This document shows, piece by piece, positions 1 through 11,900 of a stretch of 64,000 nucleotides of DNA. Made by a program: the position numbers and the translations under genes. How positions within the stretch are numbered: position 1 is the stretch's first letter; each line of letters starts with the position of its first letter. The notes under the pieces are model-generated. The model ran no database searches and was not told the DNA's origin. It was given only the letters and a program-made list of their open reading frames with translations. This DNA comes from Morchella semilibera (taxonomy: Eukaryota > Ascomycota > Pezizomycetes > Pezizales > Morchellaceae), in contig CM018604.1 in the NCBI GenBank assembly GCA_009192285.1, positions 4,311,746-4,375,745 of the forward strand, read 5' to 3'.

Positions 1-1251
1 TATAATTTAGGTATAGTAGGAATCACTGTAGAGGAAGATATTGCTGACGAGAACATGAAACTGCTATATTATAGTATACAAATATGCTGTCGTAAATAAC
101 AGGGTAAAGTCCTCCTTGGACCGCAATCTGAGGACTGGTAATACAGGAACCGATCATTGCTGCTGTCGAAGAAGATGGATATATCCTATATTTAGTCCCG
201 AGCTAGCCCTTAATATATGTATCTAATCATGACTATAAGGAATGCAACACTGGTAGTAAGAATTCGGTTGCTTTTTATCTTCTAGGACGAGCGAGGGGAA
301 GCCTTGAGAAGTGGTTTTGTGAATGAGGAGTTCGTTAGGTTGTGTATATTTTTTGAATTTAACAACGTTTTGACTTCCCTAAGGTGTCTTTGAATTGGGT
401 ACAACAAGCCGATCATGAACATTAATATAAAGTTCAATGAGCCCTCCCTAGCTAAGCGTAGGAAGGTGTTTCTTACAATGCATGCATGCTGACCTGGAGC
501 CTTCGCCGTATTATTGGAGGGAAGATTTATGTACTCCTTCTTCGCCGTTCACCGGCCCATTCCATGAGGTAATGAGGCCAAATCCAATACGACAAGCCTC
601 CTCCGCAATACCAGACCAGAAAATATAACTATAGCCCCCACATCGTTGTATCCACGACCACAGTATCCCAATATAATAACCTGATGAGATCGAGAGGCTA
701 TCGTGAGTAGTCCTGGTCATGAGAAGTGACTCATATATGCTTAGTTGGATCCATGGAACGGAAAATCGACCGCAAACACCGCTTTTTTTTGATTTCGATA
801 TATCATCACCCCCTAAGCCAAGCCAATGGCCACCAGTTTTAGTGGTAGGAGCCCAGAGGGCGCCCAAGATTGGAAAGGCTGCCTCCCCCGGCTCCGAGTT
901 TAAACCGCACTCGCCAATGACGGCAGAGAAATCCACCTTACTAGATGAGCTGAGATATCTCGATAGTCCATTAGCGGATTGATAGAGGGCTAAATATACT
1001 AAAGAGAATGGAGCGGAAAGACCCGATGAGATCCGAGAAAACGAAGCCCCCCAAACGCAGGGTCCCAAAGTGACCAACCAAGAGAACGCTACTCCGGTCA
1101 GCGAAGGCAAACCTTTCTATCAGGCCCGCAAACCCGCAGAATTCTTTAACAGGTCCGTAGAACGCACTCTCCAGCACCTGCTGATAAGACAGTTTGTTCA
1201 CTATAAACAGTTCTCTACAATTCCTCATAATTCACACCCGCATATAAGAGA
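1..1251. other. Window left end and upstream region of first gene
   Basis: No convincing gene is seen in 1-700. From about 986 to 1152 the + strand is open in one frame and reads like protein (for example EGKPFYQARKPAEFFNR). A join from 1152 to 1251 would run in frame into the ATG at 1252, but the donor would be GTCCGT, which is poor. An ATG-started frame at 719-982 is also open. Either could be a 5' exon or leader of the gene at 1252; I cannot decide. Confidence 0.35.
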
Positions 1252-2429
1252 ATGCAGTTTAGACCAGACGGAGAGTTTACCCCTGGAGCCCCATACCCCA
1301 CCGCCCATCCTGCCCAACCCGCACAGGCCAGCCAGCCCCCTCAGTCCAGGAACCTGCAGTTTACAGACAACTCCATCCAAAGTGGCCAGTGGCTTACAGT
1401 CGAGCAGAACCAGCACAGCGTAATGTCTCACACGGGGATTTCTCACCCAGGAATGTCTCATGGAAACCTGGCTCAAGGAAACATGTCTCATGCGGCTATG
1501 TCTCAGATGCAGGGTGGCATGGGATACGGAAGTATGCCTCATGGTAACATCCACCATGGAAGCATACCGCACGTAAATAACGTCAACCAATCTGCTATCT
1601 CGCTTTGGCCTCATCAGCAACCTGGAGTCGCTTCTTCTGGGAGACAATTTAGTCCTCACGAAAGAGCCGCATATTATGCGGCTGCTCCGTACACTAACGC
1701 CCATCAACAAGCCCCTCACCCTTCTGCGGGACATCCTCCTGGAAGCTATATTCAAAGAATGAACCATTATGCTCATGGATACGAGGCCTCCTTCACTCCG
1801 GTCCGCAATCATCTTTCCATGGGACAAGTCCAGATGGTTAATAGGGGAGGGAATTATCTCTTTCAGCATACTCAAGCACTTTATAATACTGTAAGTACCA
1901 AAGCTCATGTTTCTCAAAACAATAGATTCTCTGCACAGTCATTACTAGTTATAAAACTTTCCACCCAGCCTTCTCTATAACTTACAACTAACTTCCGCAA
2001 CAGGGCGAGAGTACTGATCCTCGCGCTCAAAAGCAGCACCAACGACCAAAACACTCGGTCCCAAGGGTCCAGGAGTCTCAGGTTGCCAACTTGAATGCCA
2101 ATGTTCCAGTCTCCCCCGCCGCTATGACACCCGCTAAAAAGAAGCACCCAAAAATCCAGCGTCACGCCGAGCACAGCACTGGATTACCTTTGAAGGCTCC
2201 CGTTGCCTACGGCGTTGGGTCAAACGGAATGGGCACAAATGGGCAAAACTCATACTCCGAAGCTGATAGGCTTGCGAAGAGCATGGAGTATGAAAGCGAG
2301 CAGGAGCAGAAGCGGGAGAGGATCAAGGCCCAGGTTGAGCAGAAGTATGCTCTCCTCGAGGCTGATACCTACGACGTTAAGATGGAAAGGTGGATGGACG
2401 GGGAAGACGACGAGTTCTGCCCATTCTAA
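1252..2429 (+). CDS. Hypothetical protein with His/Met/Gly-rich degenerate repeats
   Basis: Exons are 1252-1890 and 2004-2429, giving about 354 residues. The intron 1891-2003 has a GTAAGT donor, a CTAAC branch point 13 nt before its CAG acceptor, and joins in phase 0. The N-terminal third is Pro/Gln rich. Residues about 60-110 are a degenerate array built on G-M-S-H or G-x-x-H units (GMSHGNLAQGNMSHAAMSQ), and the middle is Ser/His/Tyr rich. The last 60 residues change character: a charged, probably helical stretch (EYESEQEQKRERIKAQVEQK) ends in a short acidic tail, DGEDDEFCPF. I recognise no family. The protein looks largely disordered apart from this C-terminal helix, which is probably the conserved part. 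The ATG at 1252 follows an in-frame stop at 1228, so it is either the true start or the first codon after an upstream splice. Confidence 0.7.
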
Positions 2430-3101
2430 GAGGTGGATTTAAAAAAATGGGAAATGGTTATGAGTTTTACATTTCCAGGCGTAGTTTCCCCAGAGCATGT
2501 AAATGTGGGTTTGTTGTACAGAGGTTCTTGTATGGTGTTCACAATCATGTTGCTATTTCCTTAACTTCTTTTCTTTAGTCTAGTTTCTGTCTCCCTTTTA
2601 GATACAAAATTAATACAGGTTTTTAAAGAATTTCTTGCTCTCATTAGTTTTTTAGGAAAGATGATGGATACATCGACCCACTGAAATAAAAGAAAAAGAA
2701 TTCACCATGGTCGTTACTAAACGTGGCAATCAAGTCTGAAAATTACTAGTAATAAGTCGCTGTCGAAGGAGAATGCTCATCTGGGTACACCCACGATTGT
2801 AGAAGAGAATACACTTAGTTTTTGAGGGTTGGATGTTGGTTAAAAAATAATGATCAGTGACCTAATAAAGTGCTGTAAAGTATAGTTTCTATTTAGAATC
2901 AAGTAAATGCGTTACGAGGGGTTTCTCCATCTAACTTGCATGGAACAGCAAGTACCCGCTCGCAAACACTAACGTCCATCTCCAATCCCAACCTTACCCA
3001 CTTGTTTCTCCACCAACGTCTTCAACTCCGCCACATCCAACAAGCCACCGTCGAAGCAACAAAAGCTAAACACCATCAAACCCCTAATATCTTCAAGCAA
3101 C
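2430..3101. other. Intergenic, 3' flank of first gene
   Basis: AT-rich 3' flank with no supported gene. A 62-codon ATG frame at 2936-3124 lies just upstream of the RPB9-like gene and ends in the same frame that later encodes FCRE. It might be a 5' leader exon, but no splice site links them convincingly. Confidence 0.4.
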
Positions 3102-3816
3102 ATGAGCCCCGCAATGAACTTTAACTGGACTCCGTCTCCATCTCCCCCCCCTCGCGCCCTAAAGTGGTACATAGCCAACAACCTGCTATCAACTTCAGCT
3201 TCTGCCGCGAATGGTAAGCCAGCCTCTCAAGGTTCTGCCTCTACAGAGAGAATATTCTAACGTCCTCAAAGCAGCAACTTGCAATACCCGTATCAGGTAA
3301 ATATCCCCGACTAATCCTCCCCACTACTTCCATTGCCCGCCTGCAATTTTTGCTTCATAATTCCATGGGCAAAGACTAACATTTCAATAGTGTAGCATCA
3401 CCCGTACCCTCCACTACAAGTGCCGCTCGTGCGGTGTGAGCGAGCCTGCGAAGGGAAACTGCACTTTTAGGCGCAGCTACAACAAACCTTCGGCAGAGGC
3501 TGAGCTCAACACTGATATTGTTGAGGACCCTACTGTCAGTAAAGTTTTCTGGATATTGTATAATATTGAAGAAGATGCTGATAGGGTGTGTTAGCTACCG
3601 AGGATGGAAAAGCATTGTCCTTATTGCGGCGAGGAGCAGGCTGTGTTCTTTCAAAGACATAACAAGGAGCAGGGTACTGCGATGGTGAGTTTCTAATCTT
3701 TCTATGGAGAGGTAGAAGGAATACTGGGGATGGGATTAGAGGGCCGCTGCTAATGTAGATGGGGGAGTGTATAGGCTTTGTACTATATCTGTACTGCGTG
3801 CAAGGCGACACATTGA
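3102..3816 (+). CDS. RNA polymerase II subunit RPB9-like, divergent
   Basis: RPB9 is a small zinc-ribbon subunit of RNA polymerase II involved in start-site choice, fidelity and backtracking. Exons: first exon ending 3213, then 3272-3296, 3391-3534, 3595-3684 and 3775-3816. All four introns (58, 94, 60, 90 nt) are GT-AG and keep frame; the second has ACTAAC before the acceptor. Four Cys pairs appear in order: CREC, CRSC, CPYC, CTAC, matching two zinc ribbons. DPTLPR before CPYC and AVFFQ after it are typical of RPB9 rather than RPA12, RPC11 or TFIIS. Two oddities stand out. The ATG at 3102 reads MSPAMNF but is out of frame with FCREC, so a further short intron with a weak donor (GTCTCC at 3134 or GTGGTA at 3164, ending 3198) or a frame change is needed. 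The protein also stops right after the last Cys pair (CKATH), lacking the usual short HxFT tail. It may be a functional divergent gene or a decaying copy. Confidence 0.78.
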
Positions 3817-4734
3817 GCGGCATTTGAAGCCCTCGGAAGTGTATTTTGGCCGAGGCATTTTGGTATTTGTTGAGTCAGTGGCTTCAGAAACGAAGCACTG
3901 GAGCAGAGTATACTAAAGCGAGCCATGTCAAAATATGTCGAAATAAATTTGGGAGTTGTTCCAGTTTTACAATACCATTTATGGGACAAATCATTGCGGG
4001 TTTTCCACTGGATAAATTTGGTATACTGCACTGAAAGAGCATACAATAAGGTAACCGAGGAAATTTTAGGTGCATTCTAGCTTTCTTTTCATCTTCCTTT
4101 TTTTTATATGGAGAATTGGCGACAAGTTCTAACATTAGGGCCTTATGATTTCGGTATCTAACTCTTAGAAATTGGTGGCCAAGGAGGACGCAAACTACAT
4201 ACTGTCCTTATAATGGAGGTGGAGGGGGTCTGGGCCTCCACCAAAAGTTCCTTAATACCTAAGTCTACCGTTCATCATAGATTTTCTAGAAAGCGGTGCC
4301 CCTAAAGTCAATTTAATTTCAGGCCATATCTCTTTCTCCTAATTCATTCCATCGACTGTCAATTCTTGCTACCTTATTTGCACAATGACTACTAGCGGCG
4401 AATTTTAGGTGCGGCAGTTGAGCTCAGTGTATAATTGCTATACGAAACCACAATTTTCTAATATCCAACTTACAACTATCGTGGGATCTTGGATATTCAA
4501 TTTACGAAGTTTCTCTCAACAAATTCCAGGTATCGCTCTAGGCATCACTCTGCCAACAAATCAACCTTTCTCTAATTTTTCTCCTACAGTTATCACACGT
4601 CAGGATCTTCTACAGCTACATATCAAGGATTAGAAACCTTATCAGACCAATCACATCTTCCCCCAAACATAAAACCTACTGGCGCATCGTAGACACCTAT
4701 TCAGTCTGGGTCTCCTAGTCACTAGTGCAATTTC
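3817..4734. other. Intergenic
   Basis: No supported gene. Several short frames on both strands are unrelated to any family I know and lack splice continuity. Confidence 0.4.
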
Positions 4735-4995
4735 CTATGAAATTAGCACATCTCTCTCATAGTCCAGCTCCAGCAACTTGTTCTCCGCAAGCTCAATATT
4801 AAATCTGCACTCTTTCAACATCTTTTCCAAAACCTCCACCTCCTCCAAATGAACCCCTCTCGATATTGTAATGATATTGGATAAGAGATTATTCTGCAAC
4901 GCCGGTGGTGTATAGGTGAGTAACGATTGGAGGGCGGAGCTATTACGGTTCTTGATGATACGAATGTATTGGTGGATACCTAACTCGGCAGTCAT
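4735..4995 (-). CDS. Small coiled-coil-like hypothetical protein
   Basis: The frame starts at an ATG (4995) and encodes 86 residues. The open frame continues upstream to about 5080 without an ATG, reading another amphipathic stretch (NKIDELIDKLQLL), so a 5' exon may be missing. Leu/Ile/Glu/Lys periodicity in both halves (VEVLEKMLKECRFNIELAEN) suggests paired helices or a coiled coil. Family not recognised. It may be a real small protein or the last exon of a larger gene. Confidence is low because length alone is weak evidence. Confidence 0.33.
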   Translation of the reverse strand: MTAELGIHQYIRIIKNRNSSALQSLLTYTPPALQNNLLSNIITISRGVHLEEVEVLEKMLKECRFNIELAENKLLELDYERDVLIS

Positions 4996-6194
4996 TAATA
5001 GCTGGAGTTTGTCGATGAGTTCATCGATCTTGTTACTGAGTCTTTGAATTTGGGGGGTTAGGGGTTAGTGTCGTCCATTAGTGGTAGTGTGGTGTTAGCG
5101 GCTTTAATTTAAATATGGGAGTATAGTAGTAGTTGGCTTTCTTCGGTGTGGTGGGATGGTACTTGTAAGTGAGGAGGTGACAGTTATATAGAAGCTTTTT
5201 CTTCTTTTATTATAGAGGGTGGTTTTCAAGCGTTCCTGGCACAGCAGATGGTATCAGCACGTCCGTAGTGATCTTTGTAGCCGCTTGAAGTTTCGTCTTG
5301 AAATACGACGCTAAGGTATCAATGGGCAGTCTTGTGTGCTTTGCTCCAACGACCTAAGCCTTTGATTTCTCGTAGATAAAGGTATTGTCAGGTGCCACAA
5401 GTAAGCGAACGTTGGGAGTGCAACCACCAAAGCTACCTAGTAAGTCGAAATTTGAAAGTAGCGCTGTTGATGTGACACGTGAGCTAAATATATTATTACT
5501 ACCAGGGAGTCTAGCTATAAGGTTTTTACCCCTAACTCCCTAGTAGTCATGGAGTAATAATTATTTGAAATTGCGTTCCCATACAAATTTTGGTTGCAAT
5601 GCGAATGATCGCTTACTTATGACACCAGAAAATAAGGCGCTCAGTAAAAGGTCGTGAAAGCTGGCGTTGCAGCGGGGCAACTCTACTTGGGAGGAAGTAC
5701 CCTGGAGAGAGGGGGTACTTGGTTGTCATGGCCTAAGGGCTGCATACATATGAAGTATTAGTTTTTCACGGCCTTTTGCTGAACGCCTAAATACCTACTA
5801 TATATGTTCTATGCTTGTCTGGGTTTGCTGAAAGTGTCCTCCGGGAATATATGACTCCAGCTAGTCAACGCTGTTAGCTTTCTCCCAAGTAATATGAGAA
5901 CAATCAAGAGCACGGCCACGGTGCACAAAGTGTTTGTATTTGCGGCCTATCTAGTGGTTTAATGGGCGAGTGATATTTTGTGAATTCATGGATTGTCACT
6001 CGGCGGCGTAATGGCAAGAGCTGTGCTAGAATAACACAAGGTATTGAAGTGCCTCCGGATCTTGACTCCCGAAATGGAGGCTTTAAGTACCATAGGATGA
6101 ACTATGTCTCATATCTTAACTACAGCCTCGGAAATGAGACATTCCTCATTAGCGAAATAAAAAGAAGGGAGGGAGGGTTTAGCCTAGCTCCCAA
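4996..6194. other. Intergenic with small hairpins
   Basis: No supported gene. Two imperfect palindromes are visible: AGTACCC...GGGTACT near 5697-5720, and TATTATTACTACCAGGGAGT (about 5489) facing a diverged reverse copy near 5537-5566. They may be remnants of small foldback elements. Confidence 0.35.
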
Positions 6195-6386
6195 CAAAAG
6201 ACTTATGCCCTGGGGCTGCTTTCCTAAATTTGCGTTAGATGGGAGTTGAACGAGCGGTTCCGGCGGTCAGAGTGTTATCGCAACTCCATTCCGCTCGGCC
6301 AACCCCCAGTGAAAGTAACTGTTATTTTTACACTTTTGGCTGCGGTGTTGGCGCTAGCTTGGCTGCGGTATTGGCGCTAGCTTGGC
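6195..6386 (+). repeat. Dispersed structured repeat, copy 1
   Basis: About 190 bp closely similar to 17663-17838 along its whole length. Shared blocks include AAAAGACTTATGCCC, GGGCTGCTTTCCTA, GAACGAGCGG, CAGAGTGTT, CCCCCAGTGAAAGTAACT and TCGGCGCTAGC-like ends. Inside it GTTGAACGAGCGG faces CCGCTCGGCCAAC, giving a stem of about 13 bp. Near its end this copy has a 23-bp unit (TTGGCTGCGGTRTTGGCGCTAGC) in tandem. No RNA polymerase III B box is evident, so a tRNA-derived SINE is not supported. Confidence 0.7.
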
Positions 6387-7448
6387 AGCGCTGTAGGATC
6401 TTGGCTAAAGGCGGTAACTTACAAAGTACAAAGAGTACATACATGTACATGTACTTGTACTTAGGCGCGCTCGAAAACTCCGTTTGGTAAAAGGTGAATG
6501 TGCTCGGCATTCCACCCCAATATTTTGAAGAAATAACGGAAAAATGTCCGCCAATTTGAAAATAAGTAGGGTAGGTAGGAAATCCGTTACAACACAGTTA
6601 ACATTGTTGTTCTACAACGGAGTTCTCACCTTGGGGTGTTCTACGCGGAAGAAAAACCAAACCCACCCTTGCACATGTGAATTTTGGGGCTTCTTAGGCG
6701 TTGTGAGCCATACTAGGAGCTTCATTATATTAGAAAAATTTAAGAGCAAGGAGAAACCGGTAAAACGGCGCTTGACGACCTCCAGTGTATCGCAAACAAT
6801 TCCCTACACCAAAAGAGGGCCAGAGAACGAAAGATGTAGGTGTAATACCGACATTGTAACAGGACCCACGTCGAGTGGAATAATAGTTTGATAGAGGGTG
6901 TGTTTTATACATGTAGATAAGTACAGGTATGAAAGATGATCTGTATTTATAGAAGTCGTATATAACATGTATATTGTATTTCTAACTCCTTGCACTCACT
7001 CTCTAGCTGTTACATCTTACATGTATGTACTTCCTGCCTGGTCTTTTTCTTTTTATTCGCATCGGACATGCCGACCACAGACGGTTATATGGAGTACATA
7101 TATGCATGTAGGATGTACACACGTTGTGTACGTAAGTATGCGTATACGTATAGATTACATGTAAGTAAGTAGAAGTGATGTGCATGCGTACTTCATCTTG
7201 TTGTGTTTCTTCTTAGAGACAGATCTCAGAATCTTCTCTTTCATGTGCTTTTCATTCGATTCAACTTCATACCCCCTCCTTTAATCAAGATAGTCCTTCA
7301 GCAAGTACCACGAATCACGTCAGTCTACCAAGAAGAGTGTTTAATTCATTACAAGCCTTGATATGCTAGGTACTTTAACTTCTGTCACAAGGTACAAACA
7401 AAACTTGCTTCCCCTAAACTTTAGATACACCTGGTCGTAATGAATTTA
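6387..7448. other. Intergenic, rich in TACATGTA-like palindromes
   Basis: No supported gene. Dense short palindromic words (ACATGTACATGTAC at about 6440, many CATGTA words at 6960-7190) are seen, the densest patch of a motif scattered across the window. Confidence 0.4.
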
Positions 7449-8931
7449 TTATTCAGACCCTTTCACAGGTGGTTTACTAACCGACTCGGCGATCGAAGCC
7501 CCATCGAAGCTGCTCGTAAATGTCGATATACTTCCCGTACGTCTCCTTAGAGGTGTCAGGTACGTGATCGTCTTCCTGAAGCTACTACCCTGATCTTCGA
7601 CATTCTCAACGAGGCTCGAGGTGCTCCCATTACGGCTCCCACCCAGCAGCCTCCCGATGCGGGATGCAGCCTTAACTCCGCTCGGAACGTATGGCGGGAA
7701 GCTGACATAGCCGTCGGTATCAGGCAGCCTGTAGGTAGCGGGATTAGAGAGGGAGGTGATGCGCGGCGGGTCGGCGGAGGAGTAATGGTAGATAAATGTT
7801 TGGATGTGTGAGGGCGCGCTGCAGGGGGACGGCGGGGGCGCGCGTTCTGGTGCGCTGGCGGAGGAGGAGTGGCGTTGGTGTCGGCGGAGGCGTGCAGTGA
7901 GGAGTTGGTGGGAGTTTTCTGGAGAGGGGATAGGGGCACTCATCCTACGCGCCTTGGGGGAGTGGAATGGCTCTGAGGTGTTGGGTGTAGGGAGCGCCAT
8001 TGAGGCAGCTTGGACAGTCATGGACGTAGTTTTGGCAGTGACAGGGGAGGTTTGGAGTACCATGGGAGAGACTTGTGTGATTGTCTGTGGTGTCGGTGGA
8101 GGGGACTCTTCCTCCTCTCCTTCAACTGGGTAGAACATATCAGCATAGGTCAACACTTTGAATAAACTCAAACGTACCAGTTGAACCCCTATTCTGACTC
8201 CCTTCCACACTACTCTCGTCGTTTTTACCCTGTCTAAGCCTGCGGTAATTATACTTCCCCTTCCAGCTGCCCTTCCTCTCCAACGGGCCAACGTTCAGGA
8301 TAGTTTCAATACTACTACTGGAGCTCACAGGCCTCTCCCTCACTACCCCACGCACCGTTGCCTTTGCGGCTGCCGCTGCTCTAACAGCATCAAACTCAGG
8401 GAATTCGGTATAAGTGAAAACCGATTCCTCCCGCTTCACTTCAACACTTGTTTTCCGTCCGCGGCCCTGGAGCGGCGGTAGCTGCGGGCCCAGTGCCGCC
8501 ATCGGAATAGCACCACCGGAGTAGATGTACTCCTCGTCATCCTCGGATTCTGCTGTGCTTATGGTGGTACTCAAGAGGCTGGTGACTGATGGCGACTTGT
8601 GTAGGGAGTTTTCTGACGAGAGGTAAGTTAGTGACTGCACTGCTGACGAATGGGTGAAAGAGAACTTACGGGAGCAATGGCTGGGAGCAGTATGTTTCTT
8701 CCCGGTGCCAATTGAGAAGAGGCCTTTAACCATGCCGCGGGCGGCGGCGGTTGCGAGGCGGAGCGACGATGTCTGGTGCCGAAGAGGGCGGTCGGGTTCG
8801 AGAGTTTCTTGCAGGCGGGGGGTCACATCGGTCGAGGAACGACCTGGAGATGCGAGGACATTGATGGGCACCGGAGAGGCGGGATCAAGCGTAGGAGGAG
8901 TCATTATGTTTGGTGGTTGGTTGAGTGGCAT
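7449..8931 (-). CDS. Long disordered Ser/Pro-rich hypothetical protein
   Basis: Exons (minus) are 8931-8670, 8612-8178 and 8125-7449, about 457 residues. Intron 8126-8177 has a GTACGT donor and a CAG acceptor and is required to keep frame. Intron 8613-8669 has GTAAGT, CACTAAC and TCAG signals but is 57 nt with no in-frame stop, so unspliced mRNA would still encode a protein of 476 residues. The protein is Ser/Pro/Thr rich, with an acidic patch (ESEDDEEYIYSGG), a basic stretch after it (GSWKGKYNYRRLRQGK), an Ala-rich run, and RRMSAP and LRRRTGS, which fit PKA or 14-3-3-type site patterns. No globular domain, signal peptide or membrane segment is visible. Its neighbour at 12260 is similar in style but I see no alignable homology. 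Family not recognised. Confidence 0.8.
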
Positions 8932-11900
8932 TCTTGGTGGGGTGTTTTAGGGAGGGAAGGGTGGGAGGGTGCGAGCAATTGAAAGGAGGGTCAGGGAGGG
9001 AGTAGAGATGCAAATGCAAGTGTGCAGTTGTTTATCTGTATAGATAGCGAATAAGTATCAGAGCTGCCCCTAAAAAGAATGCAAATCCATTGGCACTGAT
9101 TTCTTTATGCCTGCTGCTATCTAAGGGGGCTCTGGATTCTGTCCCTGTTCCACCTTCAATGGCTGTCTACCACCATACGTGCTCACACACAGTCGGCAAC
9201 CCACTCAAAACTGGGCAAAATGTAACCTTTCAATAATGCCCCATTCTCTGTAAGCAAAACCACAATCGCTCCCTAATCCTAAAAAGATGTAAAATCGATC
9301 ATTTCTTCATAGAGCATCACTCGGAAGGATTGCATGCTGCAACGGGCGTTTTCTTGTCACTTTGGGCGTGGATGAAGACGCAGCTTCCAGACATTGTTTT
9401 TTTTTTTAGATTTTCTCTGAGTTTGGATACACTTAGCTACATAGATAGAAGATAGAAAGCTCCAGGGTGTGGGAGGATGTAGAGCCCCCTTGGGTGTTGT
9501 GTTGCTGCATAGAATGGCTGACGGACTGGGGGGGGGGTACTTGCTGCATGTTTGCGCTTGTTTTTTTTTTCTCTACGCTTTTGGTTCTCTCCCTCCCCCT
9601 CTCTCACCCATTCAAGCTTTTATCTCACCCTTTCTCCTTGAACTGCTCCCACCTCCTCATTTTGCACCAACACCACCCACCACCAACGAACGCGACAAAC
9701 CAACAAACCAGCTGCACACGACAGTCACTACAAGAACAGGGCAGGGGAACACCACCTCTCCCTTCCCCAGCCCCTACCGTCGCAATATCTGCCTTCCTGC
9801 CTGCCTGGATGTACTCACGTACCACACGCTCTGCAGAACCTGCAGAACACCAGGAGAGCTTCGACCTGCCACGCAGCGCAGTGGCTGACCAGAGTAGTAT
9901 TCCCCGTAAGAGACATGTGGTATTGAAAAGTGCGCTAATCGGCACGCGGTGATGAGAATGTGGCTAAGCCGATTGATTCAATTGCAATTAAGTTATCAGT
10001 ACCCTGGCAGGGGGGAGGTGTTAGACTTCATCCTGAAAGGTGGAACATAATGAGGGCTTGAATGTGTGGCAAAATCTTTGCAGAGCACTACACTCTGAGC
10101 GTGCCCCCTAGATTTGTGGTTTCCGGATTTAGGTGTATTTTTCTTTGGTGCGGGTGGTGTACGAGGAGCGGGATTGTAGGGTTATAGAGGTGTAGATGTG
10201 TAGATGTGTGGGGTTGTAGGATTGTGGGTAGTGTTGGGAAGTTCTAGCTTTGTATGTAGGACATGTAATCCCGTCTCTCCTTCTACCTGTCCTGTGGGCG
10301 AAGTTCTGGCTACTGTGCTGTAAAGGGGTTCCTTTCGCGCTAGATTGGCTAGGCAACAGCCTTTGAGTTTCGAGTGTGGGCTGGGGCTGGGATGACCTGG
10401 CGCGTTATTTTTTTGACTGGCGGGGGAAACTCTTGGGCACAGGGGGTTTTGGTACGGACCTCTTGGACTTATAATTTGCGAGTCAACAGAAGGAGAATAG
10501 AAAGCTTAAGGGTCTATCGAGGCGTAGGGCGAGGCATGTATTTACATGAAGGCAACTCTTTTGCGATAATAGTGGTCGGCGGCGGGATTGATGGGGAATT
10601 TTGTTTATCGCGGGGGGTATTGACGGCGTTGGTCACGGTGGGAAAAGAAATAGCATCTCCTCCACCCCCCATGGATTTTTGATGGCACCAGCAATCATAT
10701 TTACCACGTATTTAAATAACCTACCACCCCAGAGGAGACTCAAAGCAAAGTACAAGTATACGAGCGGTCTCTCCTATAGCAGTTCAGTAGGGATAAGCAT
10801 GCAGTTCAGAAGGGACCAGGGGATCGTCCAAAGCATTGATAGGAATTAAAAGCCCACTTACACATATGGATGTAGCAATTTTGTAAGATTGCACCTAATT
10901 TTAGCACTACTTTTTTTTTTTTTTTGCTTACATCAATTGCATTTTTAGCACTACTTAATAGACAGTGAAGAAAGCAGAAACAACGCACCTGTAGCGGTTT
11001 GTGGACCCCCGCGAAGAGAGCACCGAAGTTACTTACTTTCCGAGTGATAATCCATGACTAGAGCAATTCGTCATGACTGGCTACAACAAACAACGCGTGA
11101 AGAGGGGAAGAGTTTATACGAGCGAGGGGGCTGGTCCGAAGCATGGAATATGCTCTAGTAGTCGGGTGCCAGTAGGCCCAAGCCGTCAACTCTCAGCCCG
11201 GCGCCACCCTCAGAGGGGGTTGCTACTCGCCCCGGCTTGCTGTTCGTCTCCAGCGGAGCACAAAATTGTACCTTTCCAGAGCGAAAAATGCTAGCATGAG
11301 TGAAGACTAGAGCGAGTGTATAGCTGTGAGACTAGTTTAAGGGGCGTGAGTAGGCAGTAGTTTTGTACACACGCGGTAAAAACGCCTAGAAGGGTAGTGC
11401 GAGTAAGGTGCTTTTGATAAATTCTAAACCGTCTCCATTTTCTTCTATATCTGATGGTAGAAAATAGAGTCTGTAATCTTACTTTTTTCTTATGTATACA
11501 GTATACATGCACATAGTTAGAGATGTAAGTAAACGGATTTCCTCATATAGGTAGACATCGTCGGGGTAACAACTATGAATTCCTGGTGAGAGGGGTGCAT
11601 GATGACGAGCAGAGATCAAGGGAGTACACAGAATTAAAGGGTTTGTTTTCATGGTTAAGTGACAAATGAGCTTCAAGTAGGCTTTAGAGTCCCTAATTGC
11701 AAAGAATTGGATGGCTATCACTCCCGTTATCGTAGCTGTTTTGTTAATTCTCTATGAAACTCGGAATTAATACCTACCTTACATAGACCTAATCAATCGA
11801 GATCAAGCACTATCCGATGCTCCGTAGCAAAAAGACACCTTTTTTCATTATAAAATGACCCCTCATGTAGTGGTGACCCCCCAATCGTTCCATCATCTCA

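Noticed and set aside
511-1110. Long minus-strand frame of 199 codons
   Set aside because: It begins at TTG, has no domain, and lies opposite coding-like sequence on the + strand.
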